A stretch of DNA of 49,772 nt from positions 1 to 49,772 of the forward strand of contig CABSLQ010000016.1 in NCBI GenBank assembly GCA_902478605.1. The letters run 5' to 3'. Shown one piece after another: positions 1 through 8,188 of this stretch. The first letter of the stretch is position 1. Every line of letters starts with the position of its first letter. The position numbers and the translations under genes were made by a program. Under the pieces are notes generated by a model. It was not told where the DNA came from. It saw only the letters and a list, made by a program, of their open reading frames with translations, and did not search any database. The stretch is from an uncultured Oscillospiraceae bacterium (lineage in GTDB: Bacteria > Bacillota > Clostridia > Oscillospirales > Acutalibacteraceae).

Positions 1-52
1 AAAAGAAGAAGGCGCTTCGCCTGAGCAAAACGCCTCCTTCTTTGACAAGCTG

Positions 53-86
53 AGGGCCCTGCAAGGATTTCCTTGCAGGGCCCTTT
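53..86 (+). terminator. intrinsic terminator at left edge
   Basis: A perfect 14-bp stem (AGGGCCCTGCAAGG with its complement, arms 53-66 and 71-84) with an ATTT loop and a short T run ends whatever unit enters from the left. One reading frame stops at 22-24 and another at 51-53. The upstream gene lies outside the window and cannot be identified. Confidence 0.7.
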
Positions 87-343
87 TACGCAGCGGATTT
101 TTTGAACAGAAGGGCGAATTATACGGAACGCTTCGCAAAAGCGGCGGGAAAACGGCGTTTGCCCCTCAACCACAGCGAAATACGGATCCTCCTATCGACC
201 GATAACGATAGCCCCGGCGGCCGTTTTCATTCTGCCGCCGGGAAGCTTTTCTGTCCGAAGGGCAGGGAGCTCCCCCAAAGCCCTCGCCGGAAAGCCATAT
301 CCGAACGCCGGACTCGCCGACGCCAATAACCGTCTGGCGCAGG
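87..343. other. intergenic stretch without recognised gene
   Basis: The bases between the left-edge terminator and the stop of the URO-D-family gene hold only short frames without a convincing ribosome binding site or family resemblance. I see no RNA gene, repeat or clear terminator for the minus-strand gene here. Confidence 0.4.
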
Positions 344-1459
344 TTAAAAGGTGCGATCGCTCCCTGGCTTGGTTGTCCGTATCACCTCTCTGAGCCTCTG
401 CATAAACCGCTTATATCCTGCAAACGATACATTTTCGAGCACGAAATGATCGGGGCCTGGAATACAACGCCCGTTTTGTATCAGCTTTTTGGCCCGTTCC
501 ATCTGTTCTTCGATCGCCGCTTCTCCAAGCGCACAGGCATTCTTCTCCAGGCAGCCGATAGCGCCGAAATTTGGAAGCTCGTGCAATACCTTCAGCGGCT
601 CGCAGCCCGCACCGACTTCAAAAGGATACATGGCAGTCACTCCGCAGGCATGCATCTGGCCGGCCAGCGCATCGATGTTGCCGTCGCTGTCAACCAAAAC
701 AATGGGAATTTTGTGCGCATCCGCAAAGGCCCGTATTTTCCGATAGTTCGGCGCCAGGAATTCATGAAAGGTTTTCGGGGAGATAATGGAACCCGTTTTG
801 CTCGCCATATCCTCCCAGCTCTCGATCAGATCGAACTCCACCCGCGCACAAAGGCGTTCCCAAATGCGCAGGCAGCAGTCAATGTAGCTGTCCATGATAT
901 CGTGCACCAGATCGGGCGCATCATAAAAAGCGTAGCAAAGCGCCTCATCTCCCATCATTCTGCGGGCAAAGCCATAAACGCCGCCGCAGGTCAGCTGCAG
1001 CGGGAAATTCCTGTTGCGGTATAACTCCACATAATTGTCCCAGTCCCGCGGGAAACGGGCCGGATCGTCCGGGCGCAGATACACGGTTTTAATCCGGTCC
1101 CAATCCTCTCTCGTTTTGACCGGATATTCGAGAGTATGCACGTGATAATCGCCGTGTTTTTTCTGGTACTCCGTCCGGCCATAGGGATAGCGCCGCACAA
1201 TATACTGCTCCGTTTCTTCCAAAACGGTATATTGCATATCCCCGCATAAATCAAAATTCACAGGCGTAATTCTCCAGCCGCGATACCCGCCTTCAAAGCC
1301 CAAAAGCTCATCGATATACCCCTGTATGCCGGGATATGCCGCTTCCCAGGCCGGCAGAACGGCATTGTCGCCGCCGAAGCACTTCATAAAAGGGACCCGG
1401 TCGGTGTCCTGGCCTGTCAGCGTTCGTACAAACCGTTCCCGCGTGGTCAGTTCCTTCAT
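344..1459 (-). CDS. uroporphyrinogen decarboxylase (URO-D) superfamily protein
   Basis: This 371-aa soluble protein has the layout of the URO-D superfamily, which holds haem-pathway HemE and many corrinoid or thiol methyltransferases. It opens with a typical T-x-R-E-R-F segment. The C-terminal barrel has a VDSDGN segment where related proteins carry H-S-D-G-N, followed by a GAGCEPLKVL-type strand and P-G-P-D-H-F-V near the end. The His-x-Cys zinc motif of MtaA-type methyltransferases is not evident, so catalytic chemistry is uncertain. No haem genes are nearby, so HemE itself is unlikely. The ATG is preceded by two GGAGG-like sites (AGGAGGTAGGAGGT). It is divergent from an AraC regulator, its probable controller. 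Family assignment is firm; substrate is unknown. Confidence 0.85.
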   Translation of the reverse strand: MKELTTRERFVRTLTGQDTDRVPFMKCFGGDNAVLPAWEAAYPGIQGYIDELLGFEGGYRGWRITPVNFDLCGDMQYTVLEETEQYIVRRYPYGRTEYQKKHGDYHVHTLEYPVKTREDWDRIKTVYLRPDDPARFPRDWDNYVELYRNRNFPLQLTCGGVYGFARRMMGDEALCYAFYDAPDLVHDIMDSYIDCCLRIWERLCARVEFDLIESWEDMASKTGSIISPKTFHEFLAPNYRKIRAFADAHKIPIVLVDSDGNIDALAGQMHACGVTAMYPFEVGAGCEPLKVLHELPNFGAIGCLEKNACALGEAAIEEQMERAKKLIQNGRCIPGPDHFVLENVSFAGYKRFMQRLREVIRTTKPGSDRTF

Positions 1460-1495
1460 CTTTACCTCCTACCTCCTGCAGTTGATTTTTTCGCC

Positions 1496-1524
1496 TTTAT
1501 AGATGGGTTGTATTGTGTTATAAT
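1496..1524 (+). promoter_or_regulatory. probable araC promoter in the divergent region
   Basis: TTTATA (1496-1501), a 17-bp spacer and a perfect TATAAT (1519-1524) read toward the AraC gene. The -10 lies inside a short inverted repeat (GTATT 1510-1514, AATAC 1522-1526) that could be an operator. The minus-strand promoter for the URO-D gene probably overlaps but is not clear. Confidence 0.5.
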
Positions 1525-1623
1525 ACAGCATAAGCCATATATGCGGAGATTACCGCGCAAAAATCACCGAAAAGCGCGGCGGTCAAGCAGAACATACCAT
1601 TTTGCATACAGGAGGCTGTCCGT

Positions 1624-2514
1624 ATGAAGAGCATACAGGAAACGCTGCCTTTGGACAACCCGGTCTTGAAGGTCCGCAGCTTGATTCGCACGGGCGTCCT
1701 GGAAACCTCCTTCACATACGCCCACTGGCATAAAGAAGCCGAAATCATTCTGAACCTGAAAGGCTACGGTATCCAGCAGATCAACGGGGCTTTTTTTATC
1801 ATGATGCCGGGGACCATTTCGGTTATCGGCCAAAATCAGTTGCACGCCTATTGCGCCTATTCCGATGATGCGGAATGCGAGGTATTGGTCCTGCAATTTG
1901 ATATGGATGCGCTTCTGCAAAGCTTTGACGGAAAGGATCCCTTCTGCCTCGATTGGCGTTCAGGCCGTTTGTTTTTTTCGGAAGCCGTCACGGCCTCTCC
2001 CGAACTGCAGGATCTGATGTGCGGCATCCATGCGGAGCTAACCTCCCGCGGGGCGGGATACCGGCAGGCCGTTACCGGCCGATTGCTGCAGCTTTTGACA
2101 TGGCTGTATCGGGAAGCGCCTCACCGGCTATCCACCGCGGAAAGCCATGCGGCACCGGAGCACAGCATACAGGCGCTCGCCAAAACCTTCGCCTTTCTGT
2201 CCGAGCACTACCAGCAGGAAGGATTAACGCTCCAGGCCGCCGCCGAAACGGCGCACCTCAGCGTGACACATTTCTGCCGCCTGTTCAAGCTGGCAACCGG
2301 CGTCGGCTTTCACGAGTATTTAAACCGCTACCGCATCGCCCAGGCCGAGCGGCTGTTCTGCACCGACAAAAGCCTGCTGGACATCTCGTTCAGCTGCGGC
2401 TTTGGGAGCCTGTCCTCTTTTACCCGCAATTACAAGAAATACCGCGGCATCTCCCCCAGGCAGGCGCGGGCCGGACAGCCGCTCCCTGCTTCGGCCGACA
2501 AGGCCGCCCCGTGA
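1624..2514 (+). CDS. AraC-family transcriptional regulator
   Basis: This 296-aa regulator has an N-terminal cupin-like sensor domain (about residues 20-115, with an H-W-H-K-E-A-E-I entry strand) and a C-terminal pair of helix-turn-helix motifs (about 190-285, ending with the F-x-R-x-Y-K-K-Y-R-G-I-S-P-R-Q signature). Proteins of this layout bind a small ligand and activate or repress nearby metabolic genes. It is transcribed away from the URO-D-family gene across a 164-bp gap, the usual arrangement for a local regulator. An AGGAGG site lies nine bases ahead of the ATG. The MutS-like gene begins 41 bp downstream and may be co-transcribed. The ligand cannot be inferred. Confidence 0.9.
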   Translation: MKSIQETLPLDNPVLKVRSLIRTGVLETSFTYAHWHKEAEIILNLKGYGIQQINGAFFIMMPGTISVIGQNQLHAYCAYSDDAECEVLVLQFDMDALLQSFDGKDPFCLDWRSGRLFFSEAVTASPELQDLMCGIHAELTSRGAGYRQAVTGRLLQLLTWLYREAPHRLSTAESHAAPEHSIQALAKTFAFLSEHYQQEGLTLQAAAETAHLSVTHFCRLFKLATGVGFHEYLNRYRIAQAERLFCTDKSLLDISFSCGFGSLSSFTRNYKKYRGISPRQARAGQPLPASADKAAP

Positions 2515-2555
2515 TCCGGCTGTGACATGGGTGCCATAAAGAAAGGACTTTTCCT

Positions 2556-4358
2556 ATGCGCTACACCACTTATTACAACGATTGCATCGCCGCGTGTGAC
2601 GCCGAGCTGAAACGGCTCGCCATGCGCTTTACCCGCTGCTCCTGGCTGCGCGCCGGCGCGGCGCTGTTTACGCTCGTGTTTTTCTTTGTGGGCCTCCGCT
2701 GGAACGGCTATGTGGGCTTTCCGCTGATGATCGCGGGCGTGGCTGTCTTCATCCTGCTGGTGCGCCGGCACGACGGCATTGAGCGCCGCCAGCGGTATTA
2801 TACGGCCAAAAGGGAAGCGGCCGCTGCGTATCTGGCGCGGGAGGACGACGGATGGAAAGCGTTTCCCTGCACCGGGCAGGCCTATCAGCGGGAGGACTTC
2901 CCGCCCGGTCGGGATCTCGATTTGTTCGGCCGGGATTCGTTGTATCAATTTCTATGCGCCGCCCATACGCCGGGCGGACGGGACAGGCTCGCCTCGCTGC
3001 TGCGGGACGGGTGCCCGACGGCGGAAATCCCCGCGCGGCAGAAGGCGGTGGCGGAACTGGCGGACAGGTCGGATTTCGCACTGGAATTGCAAAGCCTTGG
3101 CCGTCTTTTGCCGCCGGCCTCGCCCGGCAAAGCAGGGGAACCTGTCGCCGCCTTTTTGGATATCCTTCAAAAGAAAGACCGTCTGCCGCGCGCCTTCACC
3201 CCTCTGATGTGGGTTCTGCCCTTCCTCACCCTGTTCTTTTTGCTGTCGGCCATTCTCGGCGTGGCGCCGGAATTACACCTCGGGGTGGCTGTCGGTCTCA
3301 TCGTGCTGCAGCTTGCCATCGCGCTGGTTCGGTTTGCGGCCACCGGCCGCATTCTCACCCCGCTTTCCCGCTTTCAGCAGGCGCTCGAACCCTATGCGGC
3401 GCTTATCGCCCTCATAGAAAAGGAGCCCTTTGAAAGCGATTATCTGCAGGCACGGCAGCAAACCCTGCGGCAAAGCGGCGGGGCGGCCGAGGGACTGCGG
3501 GCGCTGCGGCGGCTGGCGGACGCGGCGCGGGCGCGGCACAACTTCGTCGCTTTTCTGCTGGGCAACGGCCTGCTGCAGTGGGACGCCCACTGCGTAAAGG
3601 CCTTCTGCCAATGGCGGGACGTGCACCGGCAGGCGGTTCCCGTCTGGTTCGATACCCTGGGCGAGATCGAAGCGCTCGTCAGCCTGTCTGTGCTCTGCCG
3701 CACGCGGGACACCGTCTGTTTCCCCACCGTGGAGGAAGCGCCGTCGCCCTATCTGTCCTTTCAGGATCTGCGCCATCCCCTGATCGCCCCTTCCAAGGCA
3801 GTGGGGAATGCCTTTCACCTCGAACACCATACCTGTATCATTACCGGCTCCAATATGTCGGGGAAAACCACCTTTCTGCGCAGCATCGGGGTCAATCTGA
3901 CGCTGGCGTATGCGGGCGGACCGGTGCTGGCCGCCTCCATGCAGACGGCGCGCATGCGCCTGCTCACCTCCATGCGGGTGGAGGACAGCGTCAGCCAGGG
4001 AATCTCCTCCTTTTATGCGGAGCTTCTGCGCATCAAGACCATCGTCGATGCCAGCCGGGAAGGCCGCCCCCTCATCGCGTTAATCGACGAAATCTACAAG
4101 GGAACCAACTCCCGCGACCGCATACTCGGGGCCACCGAAACCATCCGCCGGCTGTGCGCACCGCAGACCATGACGCTCGTGACCACCCATGACTTTGAAC
4201 TGTGCGATCTGGAAAAGGACCCGGAGATCGACGCCGTCAACTACCATTTTGCCGAACGATATACCCAGACGGAGATTCTGTTTGACTATATCCTGCGGCC
4301 CGGGCGGTGCACCACCACCAACGCCCGGCAGCTGCTCCACCTCGTCGGCATATTATAG
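2556..4358 (+). CDS. membrane-anchored MutS-family ATPase
   Basis: This 600-aa protein has a C-terminal MutS ABC-type ATPase: Walker A G-S-N-M-S-G-K-T near residue 430, Walker B I-A-L-I-D-E-I near 506-512, then the Y-K-G-T-N-S-x-D-R signature and a T-T-H-D switch histidine. Two hydrophobic segments lie near residues 30-70 and a second pair near 215-262. Mismatch-binding domain I is not apparent, and canonical MutS is far longer and soluble. It is therefore a paralogue of the MutS-like class found in Firmicutes, probably not a mismatch-repair enzyme. No MutL lies nearby. Start is the ATG preceded by AAAGGAC. Function beyond a membrane-tethered DNA-clamp-type ATPase is unknown. Confidence 0.85.
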   Translation: MRYTTYYNDCIAACDAELKRLAMRFTRCSWLRAGAALFTLVFFFVGLRWNGYVGFPLMIAGVAVFILLVRRHDGIERRQRYYTAKREAAAAYLAREDDGWKAFPCTGQAYQREDFPPGRDLDLFGRDSLYQFLCAAHTPGGRDRLASLLRDGCPTAEIPARQKAVAELADRSDFALELQSLGRLLPPASPGKAGEPVAAFLDILQKKDRLPRAFTPLMWVLPFLTLFFLLSAILGVAPELHLGVAVGLIVLQLAIALVRFAATGRILTPLSRFQQALEPYAALIALIEKEPFESDYLQARQQTLRQSGGAAEGLRALRRLADAARARHNFVAFLLGNGLLQWDAHCVKAFCQWRDVHRQAVPVWFDTLGEIEALVSLSVLCRTRDTVCFPTVEEAPSPYLSFQDLRHPLIAPSKAVGNAFHLEHHTCIITGSNMSGKTTFLRSIGVNLTLAYAGGPVLAASMQTARMRLLTSMRVEDSVSQGISSFYAELLRIKTIVDASREGRPLIALIDEIYKGTNSRDRILGATETIRRLCAPQTMTLVTTHDFELCDLEKDPEIDAVNYHFAERYTQTEILFDYILRPGRCTTTNARQLLHLVGIL

Positions 4359-4366
4359 AAAATACG

Positions 4367-4392
4367 GAAAAAGCGGCCGGAACCCCGGCCGC
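4367..4392. terminator. bidirectional terminator between mutS-like and CAP genes
   Basis: An 8-bp stem (GCGGCCGG 4373-4380 with CCGGCCGC 4385-4392) is flanked by A-rich bases on the left and TTATTT on the right, between two convergent genes. Confidence 0.7.
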
Positions 4393-4406
4393 TTATTTGC
4401 GCGCAA

Positions 4407-5246
4407 TCAGTTTGTAAAAATCTGTACCCAATAGGCCCGGCCGCTGGCGTCGGTCACATACCCGACCCCCAGCTTACCGTAGCTTGCGTTCAGGATATTC
4501 TGCCGGTGGCCGCTGGAGTTCATCCAGGCGTTCATCACGTCGGCCGGGGTGCGCTGTCCCATCGCAATGTTTTCCCCTGTCGTGCGATAGGAAATCCCCG
4601 CCTGCTGCAGCGCCGTATAAAAGCTCTCGCCGTTCGGCCTGGTGTGATCAAACTGCACAATGGTTTCTTCCGCACGCAGCTGCGCCACCTGATGAAGCCC
4701 GCTGTCCGCGGACAGCGGCGAGACGCCCGCCTTCTGCCTCTCAGCATTGACCAGACGCAGCACTTCGTCCCGGTACGCCGCCAGTCCGGAAGCGGCCGGG
4801 CGGCTCGTCGTGGTGGCTTTCGACGTGCGGGTGGTGGTTGTGGTGGGCTGCGCGGTGGTTTTCACGGTTGCCCGGGTCGTTTGCTTGGTGGTGCTTTACA
4901 CGGGCTTGGTTGTGTTCCGGCGCGTGGTACTGGCTGTGGTGCTGTGTGTGGTTATCGGTTTGGTGGCCGTTTGGGCCGCGCCCGGGGTGTCCTCCTCCCG
5001 GGCGGCTGCATGCGTCTGCGTTTCCTGCGCGGACGGTGTCGGCGTCGGCGCGGCGGTACTGCCATCGACCGGTGCGATGGTACTATCGGTCGATGCGGCC
5101 GTGCTGCTCGCCGAAGAGGAGGGCGAGGGGGACGATGCCGCCTCGCCGTTCCCGTCCTGGCCGCAGCCCGTAAGGACGAGAACAGACGCCAGCGCCGCGG
5201 ACAACAGCACCAGGCTCGTTTTACGCCGTTTGTAAGCTTGTATCAT
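4407..5246 (-). pseudogene. CAP/SCP-domain lipoprotein gene interrupted by an in-frame TAA
   Basis: One reading frame of 280 codons encodes a secreted lipoprotein. It has a signal peptide with lipobox L-T-G-C (lipidated Cys28), a Ser/Thr/Pro-rich linker, and a C-terminal CAP (SCP/PR1-like, YkwD) domain from about residue 157, with V-N-A-E-R, H-T-R-P-N-G, G-E-N-I-A and S-x-G-H-R-x-N-I-L motifs. A TAA at 4896-4898 (codon 117) interrupts the Thr-rich linker without a frame change. Threonine-rich coding continues on both sides, and a single substitution would restore it. A GTG at 4865 could restart translation, but the product would lack a signal peptide. AAGGAGG precedes the ATG. It may be a recent nonsense mutation, a sequencing error or read-through; the domain itself appears intact. 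Confidence 0.8.
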
Positions 5247-5364
5247 GAGGATTGCCTCCTTGTCTTTTTCCCATGTGCTTGGGCTTCCATTTATATGGTA
5301 ACAGCAAGAGGCCTCTCCGTCAACCGGCCAAATTTTGTCTTGGAAAAGCAGCCATTTTGGCCCA

Positions 5365-5392
5365 AAAAAGGCGCCGTAAAACCTTACGGCGC
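5365..5392 (-). terminator. terminator of the small lipoprotein gene
   Basis: A perfect 9-bp stem (GCGCCGTAA 5371-5379 with TTACGGCGC 5384-5392) is followed on the minus strand by six T residues. It starts two bases past the stop of the small lipoprotein frame, which supports that frame being expressed. Confidence 0.75.
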
Positions 5393-5393
5393 T

Positions 5394-5537
5394 TTAAAAG
5401 TACAAGCTCACAGAGCGTTTTCCGTTTTCGTGTCCATTATCCAAATCACGGGAATCGTCCGTGTTCACACAGCCGGACAGGACTGTCATAAGGGCCAGCA
5501 CGATCCATAGGAGGCGGCATTTCGTATGCAGCGGCAT
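5394..5537 (-). CDS. small lipoprotein, unknown function
   Basis: A 47-aa product begins M-P-L-H-T-K-C-R-L-L, has a hydrophobic core, and ends its signal in V-L-S-G-C (lipidated Cys23), leaving a mature peptide of only about 25 polar residues. GGAAGGAAG lies roughly ten bases ahead of the ATG and an intrinsic terminator follows the stop directly. The frame could begin further upstream, but the start chosen gives the best signal peptide. It sits between the broken CAP lipoprotein and the end of the dcw operon. No family is recognised. Confidence 0.45.
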   Translation of the reverse strand: MPLHTKCRLLWIVLALMTVLSGCVNTDDSRDLDNGHENGKRSVSLYF

Positions 5538-5671
5538 GCGGGTGATTCTTCCTTCCTTTTCCGAAAATAAGGGCAGATGACCTTCCATGCGCGATGCCAT
5601 TCGCATCTGCCTGAAGCGGGACCGCCATTAGTATGCCCCTTCATGCCAAAATTATGCTGTTTATAAAATGC

Positions 5672-5697
5672 GCGGGATCGAATGGATTCGATCCCGC
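5672..5697 (-). terminator. terminator at the end of the dcw operon
   Basis: A perfect 12-bp stem (GCGGGATCGAAT 5672-5683, loop GG, complement 5686-5697) lies just after the ftsQ stop. The minus-strand tail GCATTTTATA is a modest U tract. Confidence 0.65.
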
Positions 5698-5713
5698 TAT
5701 ACGCGCCTCTGCT

Positions 5714-6688
5714 TTACCCGGCGGCCGTCGGCGCGGAAGTCGTCGTCCCCGCGGCCGTCTGGCTCGCCAGAATATCGGCGGGCGTGTAAATGGCTTTGCT
5801 GTCCTCCATATAGTTGCGCAGGTCAAAGCGCCCCGATACGGTGCCGCCGTTGTTGCTCAGCAGGTCGGGAAGGAAATTGGCGAAGGCGGCCACCTTTTTC
5901 TCCAGATCGTTTTCGGTTCCCAGCATCACGGTCAGCTGCCCGTTCCATTCCAGGCAGATGTTGGATTTGTTGCGCATATCGATGGCCCGTATGTTTTCCA
6001 GCTGACTGTCGGCGATCGCCTGGAGCATGGTGGTTACAATGCCGAAGCTGCGGTCGTCCATCGCTTTGCCGCCGACGGCGCCGTCGGCGGTCGTCGCGCC
6101 CTTGAAGCAGAGATATTCCGCCGGCGGCTCTTCCGACGCGGGCAGCGATTCGACCGCCTTGTTGTTGCTGCCAACAACGAACCAGGCATCCCCCGCCTGC
6201 ATGACCCCGATGGGATCCACTTCCCATACCTCAATTTTCACCGTATCAAAAGAGGAATTGGACACGTCGACCCGTTCTAAATACGGGAACTTCGCCATAA
6301 TATTATCATGTGCCTGGACCTTTTTTACCGTGAGGATGCTCTGCCCGATTTCGATGCCGCTGGCCGCGATAATGTCCTCCTTGGCGTACCGGGTTTCCCC
6401 CACCACTTCGATTTGATGCACACCGAAAACCGCCGGCCGCTCGGCCGCTGTGCCGGAACTCCCCGGCTGAAACAGCAAAAGGAGCGTCAAGGCGCTGCAG
6501 ATCACCACGATGGAGACAAAAACGGTCACCGCTATAGCGAACCGGCTTACCCGCCGTTTTTTACGCCGTTTTTTCGGTGCTTTGGCCCCGTCCGCCTGCG
6601 AAGGCGCGGCCGGCCGCGTCTGTCTCTGCTGCGGCGGCGAAGGCATTTTGGTCCCGGTTGGCTTTCTGGGTGGAGGATTCTTTGCCAT
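5714..6688 (-). CDS. ftsQ: FtsQ/DivIB-type cell division protein
   Basis: This 324-aa bitopic protein has a basic, proline-rich cytoplasmic tail, one membrane segment at about residues 48-70, and an extracytoplasmic POTRA domain beginning V-H-Q-I-E-V-V-G near residue 86. The architecture and its place at the end of a dcw operon identify FtsQ/DivIB, which with FtsL and FtsB-type partners recruits the septal FtsW-PBP synthase. The start is the ATG at 6686-6688 (M-A-K-N), with AAAGGA about a dozen bases upstream; earlier ATGs overlap that site. It lies 64 bp downstream of murA. The C-terminus is Ala/Thr-rich and probably disordered. Confidence 0.85.
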   Translation of the reverse strand: MAKNPPPRKPTGTKMPSPPQQRQTRPAAPSQADGAKAPKKRRKKRRVSRFAIAVTVFVSIVVICSALTLLLLFQPGSSGTAAERPAVFGVHQIEVVGETRYAKEDIIAASGIEIGQSILTVKKVQAHDNIMAKFPYLERVDVSNSSFDTVKIEVWEVDPIGVMQAGDAWFVVGSNNKAVESLPASEEPPAEYLCFKGATTADGAVGGKAMDDRSFGIVTTMLQAIADSQLENIRAIDMRNKSNICLEWNGQLTVMLGTENDLEKKVAAFANFLPDLLSNNGGTVSGRFDLRNYMEDSKAIYTPADILASQTAAGTTTSAPTAAG

Positions 6689-6752
6689 GTATACGACCAT
6701 TCCTTTCTTATAGGAACACAGGATACCGGCTTGGAGCGGGCGCGGCGGCACG

Positions 6753-8009
6753 CTAGGATTGCCGCCGGATCACCGCGCCCGTCTGCGCCAGGCTTTCTTC
6801 AAGGTTTTCGTAGCCGCGGTCAAGATGATGCAGATCGTGTATCTCGGTGCGTCCTTCGGCGGCAAGGGCCGCCACCACGAGCGCCGCACCGCCGCGCAAA
6901 TCGGTGCATTTTACCGGCGCCCCGGATAGGACCGGCACGCCCTCTACCACCGCCACGCGGCCTTCCACCTTGATTTTGGCGCCGAGACGCATGAGCTCGC
7001 CCGCGTGTTTATACCGGCTTTCAAATATGTTTTCAATAAAAACGCTCGTCCCGTCGGCCACGCAGGTCATGGCCATCAGCGGCGCCTGCGCATCGGTGGG
7101 GAAGCCGGGATACGGCATGGTGCGCACCGTGGAAATACGGCGCAGCCGCGGGGGCGCGCTGATAAGGATTTCCTTATTCCATATCGAAACCTCACAGCCC
7201 GCCTCTTCAAAGCAGGGGAACACGGTGCTGACATGCCCCGGTTCGGCGTTCTTAAGCACCAGCGTGCCGCCCGTCACCGCCGCAGCCGCCATGTAGGTGG
7301 CCGTTTCGATCCGATCGGGAATCACCCGGTGCTGGCAGCCGTGCAGCTTATCCACCCCTTCAATGGTGATCACCCCGTCGGCCCCGGTCAGAATATGCGC
7401 GCCGCAGCCCACGAGATACCGGCAGAGATCCTCGATCTCCGGCTCCCGTGCCGCATTGCGCAGCACGGTGGTCCCCTGTGCCGTCGCCGCGGCGAGCAGC
7501 ACGTTTTCCGTAGCGCCCACGCTTGGCATGGCCAGCGAAATCTCGGTTCCCTGCAGGCGGCCTTCTGCACGGCAATGCAGGTGCCCTCCCTCTTCCTCGA
7601 TAACGACGCCGAGCTTTTCCAGCGCCGCCAGATGCAGGTCAATGGGGCGCGCCCCCAGTTCGCAGCCGCCGGGAAAGGACATGTCCGCCCGGCCGCATTT
7701 GGCAATGATGGCGCCGAGAAATACGATGGAAGAACGCATCTCCCGCATGAGCGGATCCGGTATTTCGCAGCCGCTCATGCCGGCCGGATCCACCGTCACC
7801 ACATCCTGCCGCTGATCCACCCGGCAGCCAAGGCACCGCAGAATGGCGGCGGAGGCATCCACATCGGACAGCCGTGGGCAGTTGTGTATTTCACTCGGCC
7901 CGTCGGCCAGCAGCGTCGCCGCCAGCACGGGAAGCGCACTGTTTTTTGCGCCATGGATAGGAATCGACCCGCTCAGTTTATGTAGGCCTTCCACAATCAG
8001 TTTTGCCAT
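6753..8009 (-). CDS. murA: UDP-N-acetylglucosamine 1-carboxyvinyltransferase
   Basis: MurA transfers enolpyruvate from PEP to UDP-GlcNAc, the first committed peptidoglycan step. The 418-aa length is typical. Lys22-Asn23 in G-A-K-N-S-A-L-P and the catalytic Cys116 in the G-G-C-E-L-G-A-R-P loop are present, so the usual fosfomycin-reactive cysteine is retained. The start M-A-K-L-I-V-E-G follows a GGAGAGG site and matches the family N-terminus; upstream in-frame codons are not needed. It is unusual to find murA between murG and ftsQ. Firmicutes often carry a second copy (murZ) elsewhere, which cannot be judged here. Confidence 0.95.
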   Translation of the reverse strand: MAKLIVEGLHKLSGSIPIHGAKNSALPVLAATLLADGPSEIHNCPRLSDVDASAAILRCLGCRVDQRQDVVTVDPAGMSGCEIPDPLMREMRSSIVFLGAIIAKCGRADMSFPGGCELGARPIDLHLAALEKLGVVIEEEGGHLHCRAEGRLQGTEISLAMPSVGATENVLLAAATAQGTTVLRNAAREPEIEDLCRYLVGCGAHILTGADGVITIEGVDKLHGCQHRVIPDRIETATYMAAAAVTGGTLVLKNAEPGHVSTVFPCFEEAGCEVSIWNKEILISAPPRLRRISTVRTMPYPGFPTDAQAPLMAMTCVADGTSVFIENIFESRYKHAGELMRLGAKIKVEGRVAVVEGVPVLSGAPVKCTDLRGGAALVVAALAAEGRTEIHDLHHLDRGYENLEESLAQTGAVIRRQS

Positions 8010-8074
8010 ATCACGCACCCTCTCCGTTTCTTGGAAGCGTGCGGCGGGAAAATCCCCCCCTTGACGCGCCTCCT

Positions 8075-8164
8075 GCATAGGCTATTCTATGCAAACGGAG
8101 AAAATGGGTGCCCATGGCCGTGTATTCCGCTCGTTTTTCCCCGCAAAGCCGGGAAAACGGGCGG
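8075..8164 (-). other. two hairpins in the murG-murA gap
   Basis: Between the murG stop and murA start lie a 14-bp stem with one bulge and one G-U pair (arms 8127-8141 and 8151-8164) and a small hairpin GCATAG/CTATGC (8075-8080, 8087-8092). Neither has a minus-strand U tract, so they look like RNA processing, stabilising or attenuating structures rather than terminators. Confidence 0.5.
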
Positions 8165-8188
8165 ATTTTATATGTTTGTTAAGACAAG

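Noticed and set aside
102..329. 75-codon plus-strand frame near the left edge
   Set aside because: TTG start, no Shine-Dalgarno site, Arg/Pro-rich composition, no recognisable family.
4506..5510. 334-codon plus-strand frame opposite the CAP lipoprotein
   Set aside because: It is a Gly/Arg-rich mirror of the Thr/Ser/Pro-rich linker and is antisense to a gene with clear domains.
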